DNA from: UBA6927 sp022447855
GTDB taxonomy: Bacteria > Chloroflexota > Dehalococcoidia > Lucifugimonadales > UBA6927
Assembly (NCBI GenBank): GCA_022447855.1
Contig: JAKUTX010000003.1
Coordinates: forward strand, 52,564 to 116,563
DNA: 64,000 nucleotides
Direction of reading: 5' to 3'
Shown here: in pieces, positions 45,801 to 54,388 of the stretch
How the letters are laid out: each line of letters opens with the position of its first letter
Position numbering within the stretch: position 1 is the stretch's first letter
Program-made: the position numbers and the translations under genes
Notes under the pieces: generated by a model
The model's input: only the letters and a program-made list of their open reading frames with translations
What the model was told of the DNA's origin: nothing
The model's database searches: none

Positions 45801-47241
45801 ACCATTCTGATGCATCCATCGCAGAGTGTGTTTCAGAGCGCATATTCATATATCCTGCGGAATAAATAATGGTTCCTCCTAAAAAAACCGTCAAACAAAT
45901 TGAAATAATTAAAGTTGAAGTAGAGTTGCCAAAATGCTTACAAATCTTCTCGCTAAATGACTTGAAGAAAAGTGCCCCAAAAATAAACAGAAATGGGACT
46001 ATGGGTAGTAGATACCTTAGGAATTTTACTTCAAAATTCCCCCAAATTAACAAATATGGAATCACCCAACACAGGCATAAAACGGTTAAACGCGACTCAT
46101 AAGATCGAAAAAGCAAAGTTGCTAACAAGCTAGTTAATGAAATCACACTCGAGAACAAAATCACTATTAATGAATTTCCAAATATTATCAAAATAAGAGC
46201 TGGTAGAATCAAACCTATTACCAAATATAATGCCGAAATTTTTAAATTCAGGCCTCGAAATAAAACATATCCCAAACCTAACCATGCAAAAATTGCTAAA
46301 GGAATCCCTAGTCCCCAACTACTCAATTGCTTAAATTGATAAAGATAAGATGGTGTATCAAAATATTGACGCGTATATGGGTAATCAAGAAAGCCTCTGA
46401 CCATTAAAGACTGTTCTCTTAAATCTGCAAAAAATTGTGAATGATCTAGAAATGCATATGGTTGAGTAATTAAAAAAGCTAAAATAGTAGCAATCATTCC
46501 AAAGAAAATCCCGATCATAGCTTGGAAGGTTCGAGATGGTAAACAAAGTAACTGTCCAGAAAAATTTTGCGGGTGCAATAAATAAAAGAAATGGGCAAGC
46601 AAGAACACAGGTATTAGAGGTAGCAAACTAATCTTTGTAGCTAAACCAGCACCAAGAAAGATTCCCGCAAAAACAGAATCTCTCCATTTGCAATTTATCA
46701 TCAATCTATGCAAGAAAAAGACTGTGCCTACTGTAAAAAACGTAGCGAATGTATCAACTGTTAAAAACGAGCTAAGCTGGAGATGGATCACAGCAATTGA
46801 TAAGAAAACAGGAACAAGAATTGTCCACTTTGATTTCATTAATTTCCTTGCCAAAAAGAATGAGAAACTCAAAGTTCCTATATCCGCCAAAGAAGATAAA
46901 ATCCTTCCCAAAATTCTTAGATCATGAATTTCCACACTTGTAAAGAAGGAGAGAAAATTTGTTGTGACTTTAATCAAATATAACGGAGCACTACCATATG
47001 CAAACCATGCAGGATTCCAGCTACTTTGCTCCGCATCAAATAGGATATTCAATTGATCAAAAGATGGAAAGGATAAATCCTGAAGTTTAAATAAAATTGC
47101 CCGTTCATCCGGATGTGGTGTCCAAAAAAACCCATCATCCCAATTTAAACCTGTTGATCTAATTAAAATAGCTAGAATTAAAATGAATGGAAACGCTATA
47201 TATACATCCCATTGATTTATTATTTTGGTTTTGATTGACAT
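42814..47241 (-). CDS. Giant membrane glycosyltransferase-like protein with YYY domain
   Basis: This 1475-residue polytopic membrane protein has two halves. Residues 1 to about 690 resemble family 39-type glycosyltransferases (early acidic HPDERAI motif, many helices, then a soluble domain). From about 700 to 1475 it resembles the Chlor_Arch_YYY (DUF2298) family, with PMDFAYFNAV, PPYDPWFSGGYLNYYYYGH and FADLHAHLMVMPF. More than twenty hydrophobic segments are visible. It is probably a lipid-linked sugar transferase acting outside the membrane, by family analogy only. The ATG at 47241 has no strong ribosome site. It is a single gene, converging with the flavin reductase. Confidence 0.8.
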   Translation of the reverse strand: MSIKTKIINQWDVYIAFPFILILAILIRSTGLNWDDGFFWTPHPDERAILFKLQDLSFPSFDQLNILFDAEQSSWNPAWFAYGSAPLYLIKVTTNFLSFFTSVEIHDLRILGRILSSLADIGTLSFSFFLARKLMKSKWTILVPVFLSIAVIHLQLSSFLTVDTFATFFTVGTVFFLHRLMINCKWRDSVFAGIFLGAGLATKISLLPLIPVFLLAHFFYLLHPQNFSGQLLCLPSRTFQAMIGIFFGMIATILAFLITQPYAFLDHSQFFADLREQSLMVRGFLDYPYTRQYFDTPSYLYQFKQLSSWGLGIPLAIFAWLGLGYVLFRGLNLKISALYLVIGLILPALILIIFGNSLIVILFSSVISLTSLLATLLFRSYESRLTVLCLCWVIPYLLIWGNFEVKFLRYLLPIVPFLFIFGALFFKSFSEKICKHFGNSTSTLIISICLTVFLGGTIIYSAGYMNMRSETHSAMDASEWLQQNSDISSIVLREHWDEGLPLLRKPLQIELPMYDPDTPAKVKLISDSLEKADFLVIYSNRLYGAIARLPDRYPISRAYYQDLFNGELGYELAYFTSQRPRFGPFEFLDDTWSRSTIAPPRQLEQEENSQLDISLGYADESFTVYTNPRVMIFRNVGRFSATDIQKRIFSDSIEYPKSNSMEVNLMIDGELLEAQRNGGTFSEIFDSTSFANRNPIILWLAFLVLLTIVGLPITFLIFPSSSDKGWLLSKPLGLLLLGFFVWILCSLQVTEFSRETIFYVLIALLIFSLVLVVKFWGYFTQILLRNWKLFLSFECLFILTFFGFILIRMLNPDLWHPFRGGEKPMDFAYFNAVIKSSSMPPYDPWFSGGYLNYYYYGHFLSAMITKALGILPEIAYNLSIPLFFSLTFGGIVSVVFNLCEWIRNTEIKFANYSRIFSLIAGVLGAFCVCVFGNFDGIFQLVGNTFTNYSGSIEFDYWKSSRMMNTSVEGITEFPYFTFLFADLHAHLMVMPFVVLCLAISVSIIQQNYFSHVPGILNGKIIEFSKLVLAALVLGAVNTINAWDYPTQILIFSAAVLISEYIKRKGFNLMLLVHSSWKIVMVILLSILFFLPYHQNYETFFYGITATTHTTDFWRIAAIFGFPLLLVILFYGSMFSKDLRVCKNKLVIWENWKTAIQDFRSNNFLAIFSFIIIVLLITLYFQFGLTLILMALLSAFVAYVSINYLKSLNSKSGALCFLGLLIFTATSLIAGLEIFRVNGDIERMNSIFKFYLQIWILLGIFSGCALWILAMKIISKRISRFWSNFLVISISVCAFAVSIYPVLGTYNRINDRFESSIGSELSLNGLDFADRALFWDSDRPIYLAPDIGAVRWMRRNVVGSPVILEAVTPQYLWGSRMSIYSGLPTIIGWEWHQTQQRWDYKSTIETRANDVRMIYNSEDITAVRELLDRYDVTFIIVGELERIYYSNEGLAKFNSSDLEWLDLVYDSGGTRIYRYD

Positions 47242-47311
47242 AAATCTTTCCTACTGAATAAATCTACTATCAACTCTCTGGCCCTAATCTAAGTATTCCC
47301 ATATGCAAATA

Positions 47312-47320
47312 TGCTATAAT
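47312..47320 (+). promoter_or_regulatory. Extended -10 element for the first tRNA-Ser
   Basis: TGCTATAAT is a perfect TG-n-TATAAT extended -10 that ends 11 bases before the tRNA 5' end. No clear -35 is seen, which extended -10 promoters often do without. Confidence 0.45.
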
Positions 47321-47330
47321 TTTTCCTCTT

Positions 47331-47420
47331 GGAGAGATGGCCGAGTGGACGAAGGCGCCGGTCTCGAAAACCGGTATGGGTTCATTCCCATCGTGGGTTC
47401 GAATCCCACTCTCTCCGCCA
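47331..47420 (+). tRNA. tRNA-Ser (anticodon CGA)
   Basis: A 90-base tRNA with encoded CCA: acceptor stem GGAGAGA pairs with TCTCTCC, followed by discriminator G. The anticodon stem CCGGT/ACCGG encloses loop CTCGAAA, giving anticodon CGA for UCG codons. The long variable arm (ATGGG...CCCAT) and GGTTCGAATCC T-arm confirm a class II serine tRNA. Confidence 0.95.
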
Positions 47421-47545
47421 CAATATTAGCAATTTTAGTTGAAACAGACTTCCATTAGAATAACAAACAATGATAAAGTTCTATCCCAGCAGTGTAAACA
47501 AAAATTAATCAAAGATTTCATTTGTTTAATTTCCTACTATTTATT

Positions 47546-47635
47546 GGAGAGGTGCTAGAGTGGACGAATAGGCGCGCCTGGAAAGCGCGTGTCCTCGCAA
47601 GAGGACCATGGGTTCGAATCCCATCCTCTCCGCCA
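47546..47635 (+). tRNA. tRNA-Ser (anticodon GGA)
   Basis: A 90-base tRNA with encoded CCA: acceptor GGAGAGG pairs with CCTCTCC. The anticodon stem CGCGC/GCGCG encloses loop CTGGAAA, giving anticodon GGA for UCU/UCC. The long variable arm GTCCTC-gcaa-GAGGAC is perfect. It lies 125 bases after the other tRNA-Ser. Confidence 0.95.
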
Positions 47636-47703
47636 TTTGAATTAAATTGTTATATAACCTTCTAATCGAAATAAAAAAGATCGAACAAAAAACCAAAAAA
47701 CGG

Positions 47704-47733
47704 ATGACAAATCACAATAGCATGTAATATAGT
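47704..47733 (+). promoter_or_regulatory. Predicted topA promoter
   Basis: ATGACA (47704-47709), an 18-base spacer and TATAGT (47728-47733) each match consensus at five of six positions. It lies 44 bases before the topA ATG. A 6-bp inverted repeat, TTTGCA-tctatg-TGCAAA (47733-47750), lies at the expected transcription start and could be an operator. Confidence 0.45.
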
Positions 47734-47776
47734 TTGCATCTATGTGCAAAATTCAAAAACAAAGTAAATCAAAACA

Positions 47777-50023
47777 ATGAGCAAGAATCTTGTAATAGTT
47801 GAATCTCCAGCTAAAGCTAGGACAATAGGTCGTTTCCTGGGAAAGAGCTATGTCGTCAAAGCCTCAATGGGGCACGTTCGTGACTTGCCTAAAAGTGGGC
47901 TTGGAATCGAAACTTCTGACGGATCTTTCGAACCAAGTTATCGAGTAATGCCCGACAAACGAAAAATAATTACTGAACTTAAAAATGCCGTAAAAACTGC
48001 AGATGTTGTTTATTTAGCTACCGACCCTGACCGCGAAGGAGAAGCAATATCATGGCATTTAATGGAAGCAACAGGGATACCAAAAGAAAAAGCTCGTAGG
48101 GTTATTTTTCACGAAGTTACAGAAGCCGCAGTACAACATGCTTTTGATAATCCTAGGTCCCTAAATGTAAGTCTCGTCAATCAACAACAAGCACGACGTA
48201 TGATGGATAGATTGATTGGTTACCCGCTAAGCGATGTCGTAAGAAGAAAAATTCGTAATAAGTTATCTGCTGGACGAGTCCAATCTGTTGCGCTGAAATT
48301 AATTACAGATCGTGAAAACGAGCGAAATAATTTTAATTCAGAAGAATATTGGATTATTGAAACATTATTCTCACAGGCTAATGAGCATTTAGATCAAACT
48401 GCCTTTCCTGCAATGCTACATAGTATAGACGGATCAACGGTCAGAAAAAACGCAAACTCTAAATGGAAAATTGCTGTAGATAACGAATCCATGGCTCAAC
48501 AAATTTCAAAAAATTTAAGCAACTCCGAATTTTTAGTTTCTTCTTCTAAAACTCGTCAAATTAAAGAACGACCTTCTGCTCCATTTATTACTAGTACTCT
48601 TCAAAGAACCGCTTCGACCAAACTAGGATTCAATGCCCAAAATACCATGAGGGTCGCTCAGCAATTATATGAAGGAATAGAAGTTGATGGGTCAGAAAGA
48701 GTCGGGCTCATAACTTATATGCGTACTGATTCAACAAATGTTTCACAGGCTGCTCTTACCGAAACTTCGAATTTTATTATTGAAAACTTTGGCCAAGATT
48801 ATAAGCAAAAAAGTCCCAGAATATATTCTAAAAGAGTGCAGGGTGCTCAAGAAGCTCACGAAGCAATACGTCCAACATCAATATTCAGAACTCCCAAAAG
48901 TCTCCAATCTTCCCTAGATAAAAATCAAATGCGACTGTATGAATTAATTTGGAATCGCATGGTATCAAGTCAAATGCCTGACACTGAATATGATGTAACC
49001 ACTCTAGATATAACTGCAAATGGATCTGACAACAAAAATTACCTTTTCCGCGCTTCTGGAAGAATAGAAAAATTTCCCGGTTTCAAGATTTTAACCACTT
49101 CTGATGAATCTTCATCAGAAGAATCAGATTCAAAATTACCTGTTATTTCAGAAAAAGAACTTTTGAATTGTCAAAAAATCACTCCCAATCAAAAATTTAC
49201 ACAGCCTCCTCCTAGATTCAACGAGGCCAGTCTTATTAGAACCTTAGAAGAGTCTGGCATCGGCCGGCCTAGTACTTATGCTTCAATAATTAACACAATT
49301 ATTTCTCGTCAATATGTTGAAAGAAAACAACGTGCATTGCACCCAACCAACATTGGAATAGCTGTAAGTGACTTTCTCAACGAAAATTTTCCAAATGTAA
49401 TTGATGTTGGATTCACAGCACAAATTGAAGAACAATTAGATAATATTGACGAAGGTGAGCAATCATGGGCCCCAATGCTTACAGAATTTTACGAAGACTT
49501 TGAACCGCTCGTAAGCAATGTTTTGGAAAAAGCAGATAGAGTCCCAAGAGAAAAATTGGACGAGATGACCGATCACATATGTTCAGAATGTAATAGCCCT
49601 ATGGTCATTCGCCTCGGGAGAAATGGTAAGTTTATTGCTTGCACAGCATTCCCTGAGTGTCGCCAAACAATGGCGATAGATGAAAACGGGGAAATTCTAC
49701 CTCCACGACCAGTAGTGGAACCAGAGGAAACAGAAGAAATTTGTGACAAATGTAATTCCCCGATGGTAATTAAAAGACGTAGAAGCGACAATGGGAAATT
49801 CATGGCATGTAGCGCATATCCAAAATGCCGGAATGCAAAATCAATGCCGCTGGGAGTCAAATGCCCTGAATGTGAAGAAGGAGATATTGTAGAACGCCGA
49901 TCCAGGCGTCGAGGCTCTAGACCATTCTTTGGATGTAATAGATATCCAGATTGTGAATATCTCACTAATGACCCCCCAATTACACAAGATGAAAAAATCT
50001 CTACTGCATCAAGCAATACTTAA
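47777..50023 (+). CDS. topA: DNA topoisomerase I
   Basis: TopA (748 residues) relaxes negative supercoils by single-strand passage. The Toprim domain opens with LVIVESPAKARTIG and has DPDREGEAISWHL for magnesium. The active-site tyrosine is Tyr314 in GLITYMRTDST. The body ends near residue 600, after which three zinc ribbons follow, beginning CSECNSPM, CDKCNSPM and CPECEEGD, each with a second Cys pair. Length is normal for bacteria with three ribbons. No strong ribosome site precedes the ATG; the upstream spacer has a predicted promoter. Confidence 0.97.
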   Translation: MSKNLVIVESPAKARTIGRFLGKSYVVKASMGHVRDLPKSGLGIETSDGSFEPSYRVMPDKRKIITELKNAVKTADVVYLATDPDREGEAISWHLMEATGIPKEKARRVIFHEVTEAAVQHAFDNPRSLNVSLVNQQQARRMMDRLIGYPLSDVVRRKIRNKLSAGRVQSVALKLITDRENERNNFNSEEYWIIETLFSQANEHLDQTAFPAMLHSIDGSTVRKNANSKWKIAVDNESMAQQISKNLSNSEFLVSSSKTRQIKERPSAPFITSTLQRTASTKLGFNAQNTMRVAQQLYEGIEVDGSERVGLITYMRTDSTNVSQAALTETSNFIIENFGQDYKQKSPRIYSKRVQGAQEAHEAIRPTSIFRTPKSLQSSLDKNQMRLYELIWNRMVSSQMPDTEYDVTTLDITANGSDNKNYLFRASGRIEKFPGFKILTTSDESSSEESDSKLPVISEKELLNCQKITPNQKFTQPPPRFNEASLIRTLEESGIGRPSTYASIINTIISRQYVERKQRALHPTNIGIAVSDFLNENFPNVIDVGFTAQIEEQLDNIDEGEQSWAPMLTEFYEDFEPLVSNVLEKADRVPREKLDEMTDHICSECNSPMVIRLGRNGKFIACTAFPECRQTMAIDENGEILPPRPVVEPEETEEICDKCNSPMVIKRRRSDNGKFMACSAYPKCRNAKSMPLGVKCPECEEGDIVERRSRRRGSRPFFGCNRYPDCEYLTNDPPITQDEKISTASSNT

Positions 50024-50087
50024 ATCTTGGGTTTTTAATTACCACTAACCTATGGCAGTAAAAGCTTAGACTCTGTAATCTTTTATT

Positions 50088-51002
50088 ATGAAAACCGAAA
50101 TCTGGTATAAAAAAATTGGTGCTTTTAAAACATACCTAAAAGGTGAAAGAGCGCTATCAAGTCTGACAATACGAAACTATATTAATGACTTAGCACCTCT
50201 TCATCAGTTTATGTCTGACAATCAAATTTTAAAATTTAATGAGCTTTCCAAGAACAACCTTAGAGAATACCTCTCATGGTTACTAACAAAAGGATATGTT
50301 AGACCGAGTGTCGCTAGAAAATTAAGTGTACTGAGAATTTTTTTAAAATGGGCCAAAACAGTTGGTGAAATCAAATCAAATCCGCTTCCAAAGTACGGTT
50401 CTATGAAAACCGAATCAAGGCTTCCAAAATTTCTATCTTATAAAGAAACAAACAAACTTTTGAATGCTCCAAAAAATTCTAATGTGTTTGGAATCCGTGA
50501 TAAGGCGATACTAGAAATTCTATATTCGGGAGGATTGAGGGTAAGTGAACTCACTAACCTTAATATTTCAAACATTCGACTAAACTCTGGAGAAATTAAA
50601 GTGATTGGTAAGGGACGGAAGGAGCGAATGGTATTAATAGGATCCACATCACAAATTGCCCTAAAACATTATCTGGATTACTCTCGTCCAATACTTAACA
50701 AATCACAAGACACGAATGCTCTTTTCCTTAACAAGTATGGAGGCAGATTAACGCAAAGAAGCGTGCAACAGAAAGTGCGTAATTACTCAATTTCTTCATC
50801 AATAACAGGTGATATCCATCCTCACACTCTTAGACATTCCTTTGCAACTCATTTGTTAGAGGGGGGGGCAGATCTGCGAGTAGTCCAAGAATTGCTGGGG
50901 CATTCAAATCCATCTACTACTCAAATTTATACTCATATAACATCGGACCAAGCTAGAAAAGTATACTTAAACTCTCATCCTAGAGCAAAATCAAAAAATT
51001 GA
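50088..51002 (+). CDS. xerC: Xer-type tyrosine recombinase
   Basis: This 304-residue tyrosine recombinase has the XerC/XerD size and two-domain layout. All six catalytic residues are visible: Arg151 (GLRVSEL), Lys175 (GKGRKER), His246 and Arg249 (HPHTLRHSF), His272 (GHSNPS) and Tyr281 (YTHI). Its role is likely chromosome dimer resolution at dif. XerC and XerD cannot be told apart here, so the symbol is provisional. It sits between topA and aroQ with no attachment-site repeats, so a phage-type integrase is unlikely. Confidence 0.88.
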   Translation: MKTEIWYKKIGAFKTYLKGERALSSLTIRNYINDLAPLHQFMSDNQILKFNELSKNNLREYLSWLLTKGYVRPSVARKLSVLRIFLKWAKTVGEIKSNPLPKYGSMKTESRLPKFLSYKETNKLLNAPKNSNVFGIRDKAILEILYSGGLRVSELTNLNISNIRLNSGEIKVIGKGRKERMVLIGSTSQIALKHYLDYSRPILNKSQDTNALFLNKYGGRLTQRSVQQKVRNYSISSSITGDIHPHTLRHSFATHLLEGGADLRVVQELLGHSNPSTTQIYTHITSDQARKVYLNSHPRAKSKN

Positions 51003-51039
51003 ATTAATATCACAATGCTTTCAAGAAAAATCCACTTTG

Positions 51040-51072
51040 TATAATATAGAATCAAGAAAGTGATTATTCTAT
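51040..51072 (+). promoter_or_regulatory. aroQ leader: TATAAT box and start-codon hairpin
   Basis: TATAAT (51040-51045) is a perfect -10 without a good -35. It is followed by ATAGAAT (51046-51052) and its complement ATTCTAT (51066-51072), which includes the first two bases of the aroQ ATG. All pairs but one are A-T, so stability is low. Confidence 0.25.
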
Positions 51073-51508
51073 GAAAATTCTTATAATTAATGGACCCAAC
51101 CTTAATTTTTTGGGACGGCGTGATTCTAAACTTTACGGAACACTAACTTTGGAAGAAATCAACAATTCGATTTCTTCCATGGCAAGTGAATTGGGGTTGT
51201 TTGTGAATTTTTTCCAATCAAATCACGAAGGCGCATTAATTGATTTTATTCAACAAAATGCCGACGAATTTGACGGAATGATTATTAATGCCGGTGCACT
51301 CACGCATTATGGACTCTCCCTCGCTGACGCAATTGCTGATTCCAAAACCCCCGCTATTGAAATTCATTTATCAAACGTTCATTCACGTGAAGAGTTCAGG
51401 CGCAAATCCGTGATTGCTCATTTATGCATTGGACAAATAGCTGGATTTGGTGCTAATGGCTACCTAATGGCTCTAAATTTACTCTCAAATCTAAAAACAG
51501 GAAAATGA
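51071..51508 (+). CDS. aroQ: 3-dehydroquinate dehydratase, type II
   Basis: AroQ (145 residues) dehydrates 3-dehydroquinate to 3-dehydroshikimate in aromatic amino acid synthesis. GPNLNFLGRRDSKLYG holds the catalytic Arg and Tyr, NAGALTHYG the substrate-binding segment, IEIHLSNVHSREEFRRKS the histidine and loop, and GFGANGY the C-terminal turn. The usual NSE motif reads QSNHEG here. It is followed one base later by the M24 peptidase gene, with which it is probably co-transcribed. Confidence 0.94.
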   Translation: MKILIINGPNLNFLGRRDSKLYGTLTLEEINNSISSMASELGLFVNFFQSNHEGALIDFIQQNADEFDGMIINAGALTHYGLSLADAIADSKTPAIEIHLSNVHSREEFRRKSVIAHLCIGQIAGFGANGYLMALNLLSNLKTGK

Positions 51509-51509
51509 A

Positions 51510-52592
51510 ATGATTAAAAACCGAATCGAAGCAGCTCAAAAACTTATCGCGAAACAATCACTTGACGCAATATTAATCTCCTCCCCTGAAAATCGTCATT
51601 ATTTATCTGGTTTTACAGGGTCAGCAGGTTATTTAATAATTTCAAAGACTGAAAGTGTTCTAGCGACTGATTTCCGTTATATTGAGCAAGCAACCGCACA
51701 ATCTCCAGACTACAAAATTCATAGAATCTCAGGTGGTTCAGACTGGCTGGCAGAAATTGCCCAATCAATGAATTTGAGTTCGATTGGTTTCGAAAGTCAA
51801 AATTTAAGCTATGCAAATCACTCTGCTTTTGATACATCCCTGCAGACATCGCCAATCGAATCTATTGATTTTGTACCGACTACAGGACTTTTAGAACAAA
51901 TGAGAATAGCAAAAGATACCGAAGAATATTTACTCCTTAGTAAAGCTATCGAAATTTCTGATCAAGCTCTCGATTCTGTAAAAGAATTAATAACTCCTGG
52001 TATGACTGAACGTCAAGTAGCATGGGAATTGGAAAAGAAAATGCGCGACCTTGGGGCCGATGGACCTTCCTTTCCTACTATAGTTGGGGCAGGCCGTAAC
52101 GGCGCGCTGCCTCATCATCGACCCGATGATACGATAATTCAAGACGGTGACCCGGTAGTTATTGATATGGGATCCATCTATAAAGGATACTGCAGCGACC
52201 TTACCAGAACCATATTCATTGGAGAACCCGATGATTTCTTTAAAAAAATCTACTCTATAGTCCTAGATGCTCAAACTACTGCCGAAAAATCAATTATTAA
52301 AGGCATCACTGCAGGAGATGCCGACAAGATAGCCAGAGACGTAATTTCTAATTCAGGATACGGAGACAACTTTGGCCATAGCTTAGGACACGGAGTAGGA
52401 CTGGAAGTACACGAATCACCAGTTCTTGGACCTAGATCTACAGATATATTAGAAGATGGAATGTTCTTTACTGTTGAACCAGGAATATACATTTCAGGTT
52501 GGGGAGGAGTAAGAATTGAGGATATTGTCACATTAGAAAACGGATCTACTAAAATACTAAGTCAAGCACATAAACTAGATTTTTCATCCTAA
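51510..52592 (+). CDS. M24 family aminopeptidase (Xaa-Pro type)
   Basis: This 360-residue M24 metallopeptidase is of the aminopeptidase P/prolidase type and releases N-terminal residues next to proline. The N-terminal creatinase-like domain covers about residues 1-130. The catalytic domain has VVIDMGSIYKGYCSDLTRT (two Asp ligands), GHSLGHGVGLEVHE (His) and VEPGIYI plus GVRIEDIV (two Glu ligands). An AGGA site precedes the ATG. The gene order aroQ-peptidase-efp is common across bacteria. Confidence 0.92.
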   Translation: MIKNRIEAAQKLIAKQSLDAILISSPENRHYLSGFTGSAGYLIISKTESVLATDFRYIEQATAQSPDYKIHRISGGSDWLAEIAQSMNLSSIGFESQNLSYANHSAFDTSLQTSPIESIDFVPTTGLLEQMRIAKDTEEYLLLSKAIEISDQALDSVKELITPGMTERQVAWELEKKMRDLGADGPSFPTIVGAGRNGALPHHRPDDTIIQDGDPVVIDMGSIYKGYCSDLTRTIFIGEPDDFFKKIYSIVLDAQTTAEKSIIKGITAGDADKIARDVISNSGYGDNFGHSLGHGVGLEVHESPVLGPRSTDILEDGMFFTVEPGIYISGWGGVRIEDIVTLENGSTKILSQAHKLDFSS

Positions 52593-52620
52593 AACCCTTG
52601 CAAAATTACTGGAGACATAT

Positions 52621-53184
52621 ATGACGCTAAATTATGGCGAATTACGTAAAGGAACGGCTATAGAACTTGATGGTGAAGCATACATCATTGTCGACTACCA
52701 ACATAATAAGATGCAACAAAGAGCTCCGACTATGCGCATTAGAATGCGTGCGTTAAGTAGCGGAAAACTAATAGAAAAATCATTCAGTGGATTTGATGTG
52801 ACTTTTACGCCTGCTGATGTCACTCGTCGGAAAGCTCAATTTATTTATGAAGAAGATGGCTTACATTATTTTATGGACAATGAAACTTTCGAACAATTTC
52901 CACTTGATGAAACTCAACTTGGTGACAATAAATCATTTATTGTTGAAGATTTAGACATTACACTTTTAATGTTCAATGATCTGCCAACCACAGTCGAACT
53001 TCCCACCTCAGTCGATTTAAAAGTTAAACACTCTGATCCTGGTTTAAAAGGGGATACTGCTCAAGGTGGAACCAAACCAGCCACACTTGAAACTGGGCTG
53101 TTAATTCAAGTGCCATTGTTTGTAAATCCTGGAGATGTGGTAAAAGTCGACACACGTACCAGCGAATACTTAAATAGAGTTTAA
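52621..53184 (+). CDS. efp: Elongation factor P with atypical tip loop
   Basis: EF-P (187 residues) rescues ribosomes stalled at polyproline. All three beta-barrel domains are present: N-terminal GELRKGTAIELDGEAYIIVDY, middle HYFMDNETFEQFPL, and C-terminal TKPATLETGLLIQVPLFV with GDVVKVDTRTSEYLNR. The domain I tip loop reads HNKMQQRAPTMR (residues 28-39) instead of the usual PGKG or MGRG form. In an ungapped alignment Gln33 takes the place of the modified Lys/Arg, followed by Arg34. No EpmA or EarP gene is nearby. It sits between the M24 peptidase and xseA. Confidence 0.95.
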   Translation: MTLNYGELRKGTAIELDGEAYIIVDYQHNKMQQRAPTMRIRMRALSSGKLIEKSFSGFDVTFTPADVTRRKAQFIYEEDGLHYFMDNETFEQFPLDETQLGDNKSFIVEDLDITLLMFNDLPTTVELPTSVDLKVKHSDPGLKGDTAQGGTKPATLETGLLIQVPLFVNPGDVVKVDTRTSEYLNRV

Positions 53185-53185
53185 A

Positions 53186-54379
53186 ATGCCCACAGTTTAC
53201 TCAGTATCTCAACTGGTAGGTTACATCAAAAATGTCCTAGAGAGCGACGGAATTCTTCAGGATATTTGGGTAGAAGGAGAAGTTACAAATCATTTCCAAG
53301 CTGCATCAAAACATCACTATTTCAGTATTAGCGACGGTAATTCACTGATTCAATGTGTGCTCTTCAGGTTTGGAAAAGGTTCAGAAAATATCAAAAAAGG
53401 TGAAACAATAATAGTGCAGGGGCGCACTTCAATATACACAACACGTGGCGATCTTCAAATCATAGCCGAGATTGTTCAAGCTGGAGGTTTTGGTAGTCTT
53501 CAACAGGAGCTAGAACAAATCAAAGCACGTTTAGATGCAGAAGGTCTATTTTCTGATTCTCGAAAAAGAAATCTCCCATTATTCCCTCAATCCGTAGCTG
53601 TGATCACATCTCCTGAAGGAGCAGTTTGGCACGATATACAAACAGTTACTCGCAGAAGATATCCAAATGTCGAGCTAGTGTTAATACCATCAAAAGTTCA
53701 AGGAGAAGAATCTTTATCTGAATTAGTTCATGCTTTTGAGATTGTAAATCAAAATGATTTCCTTGATGTAGTTATTTTAGCTCGCGGAGGGGGATCAAGC
53801 GAAGATCTGCAGTCATTCAATACAGAACGGCTGGCTCGCGCAATTTTCACTTGTTCTACCCCTGTAGTTAGTGCAATTGGTCATGAAACAGATATCACAA
53901 TATCAGACTTGGTGGCGGATGTTCGAGCCGCCACTCCTTCAGCCGCTGCCGAAATAGTCATGCCAGACCAAGATCTTCTGAAAGAACAGATTATTCGTTC
54001 AAAAGATCATATTTCAAAAGCAATTTCCTCCTTCCTTGAAATGATAGAAGGTAACATTCAAGGCGCAAATCATTTATTGAATTCTTCTGTGCCCGATTTC
54101 GATTCATACAAACTTGATATAGACTCATTGTCTGAAAAAACAATTACCTCCTTTAAACAATTTCTTCATTTACAAAATCTATCAATCTCCAATTCGCGGA
54201 ATCAATTAAGTTCTCTAAGTCCAACAAATACATTAAAAAGGGGTTATTCAGTTGTTCATGACAGCAAGAACCAAATCGTGACCAATCCAAAAAATCTAGT
54301 AGATAACGAGCAACTTCAAATCACTGTTAAATCCGGATCGTTTGAAGCAATTGTTCAAAAACCCTCTTCAGATAAGTAA
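53186..54379 (+). CDS. xseA: Exodeoxyribonuclease VII large subunit
   Basis: XseA (397 residues) is the catalytic subunit of exonuclease VII, which degrades single-stranded DNA from both ends. The N-terminal OB domain (TVYSVSQLVGYIKNVLE, IWVEGEVTN) is followed by VITSPEGAVWHDI, DVVILARGGGSSEDLQSFN and SAIGHETDITISDLVAD, the core motifs of the family, and a helical C-terminal part. It begins one base after the efp stop and precedes xseB, the usual pairing. Confidence 0.95.
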   Translation: MPTVYSVSQLVGYIKNVLESDGILQDIWVEGEVTNHFQAASKHHYFSISDGNSLIQCVLFRFGKGSENIKKGETIIVQGRTSIYTTRGDLQIIAEIVQAGGFGSLQQELEQIKARLDAEGLFSDSRKRNLPLFPQSVAVITSPEGAVWHDIQTVTRRRYPNVELVLIPSKVQGEESLSELVHAFEIVNQNDFLDVVILARGGGSSEDLQSFNTERLARAIFTCSTPVVSAIGHETDITISDLVADVRAATPSAAAEIVMPDQDLLKEQIIRSKDHISKAISSFLEMIEGNIQGANHLLNSSVPDFDSYKLDIDSLSEKTITSFKQFLHLQNLSISNSRNQLSSLSPTNTLKRGYSVVHDSKNQIVTNPKNLVDNEQLQITVKSGSFEAIVQKPSSDK

Positions 54380-54388
54380 ATACTTTTT

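Noticed and set aside
47331..47635. Tandem tRNA-Ser genes as an integration hotspot with an inserted element
   Set aside because: The two tRNAs have different anticodons. The 125 bases between them and the DNA after them contain no integrase or tRNA fragment.
49573..50016. A 147-codon open frame on the - strand
   Set aside because: It mirrors the zinc-ribbon end of topA, whose CX2C motifs are unmistakable on the + strand.
50088..51002. Tyrosine recombinase as a sign of an integrated element
   Set aside because: Size and catalytic layout fit chromosomal Xer. It sits among topA, aroQ and efp, and no direct repeats or tRNA-end duplications flank the region.
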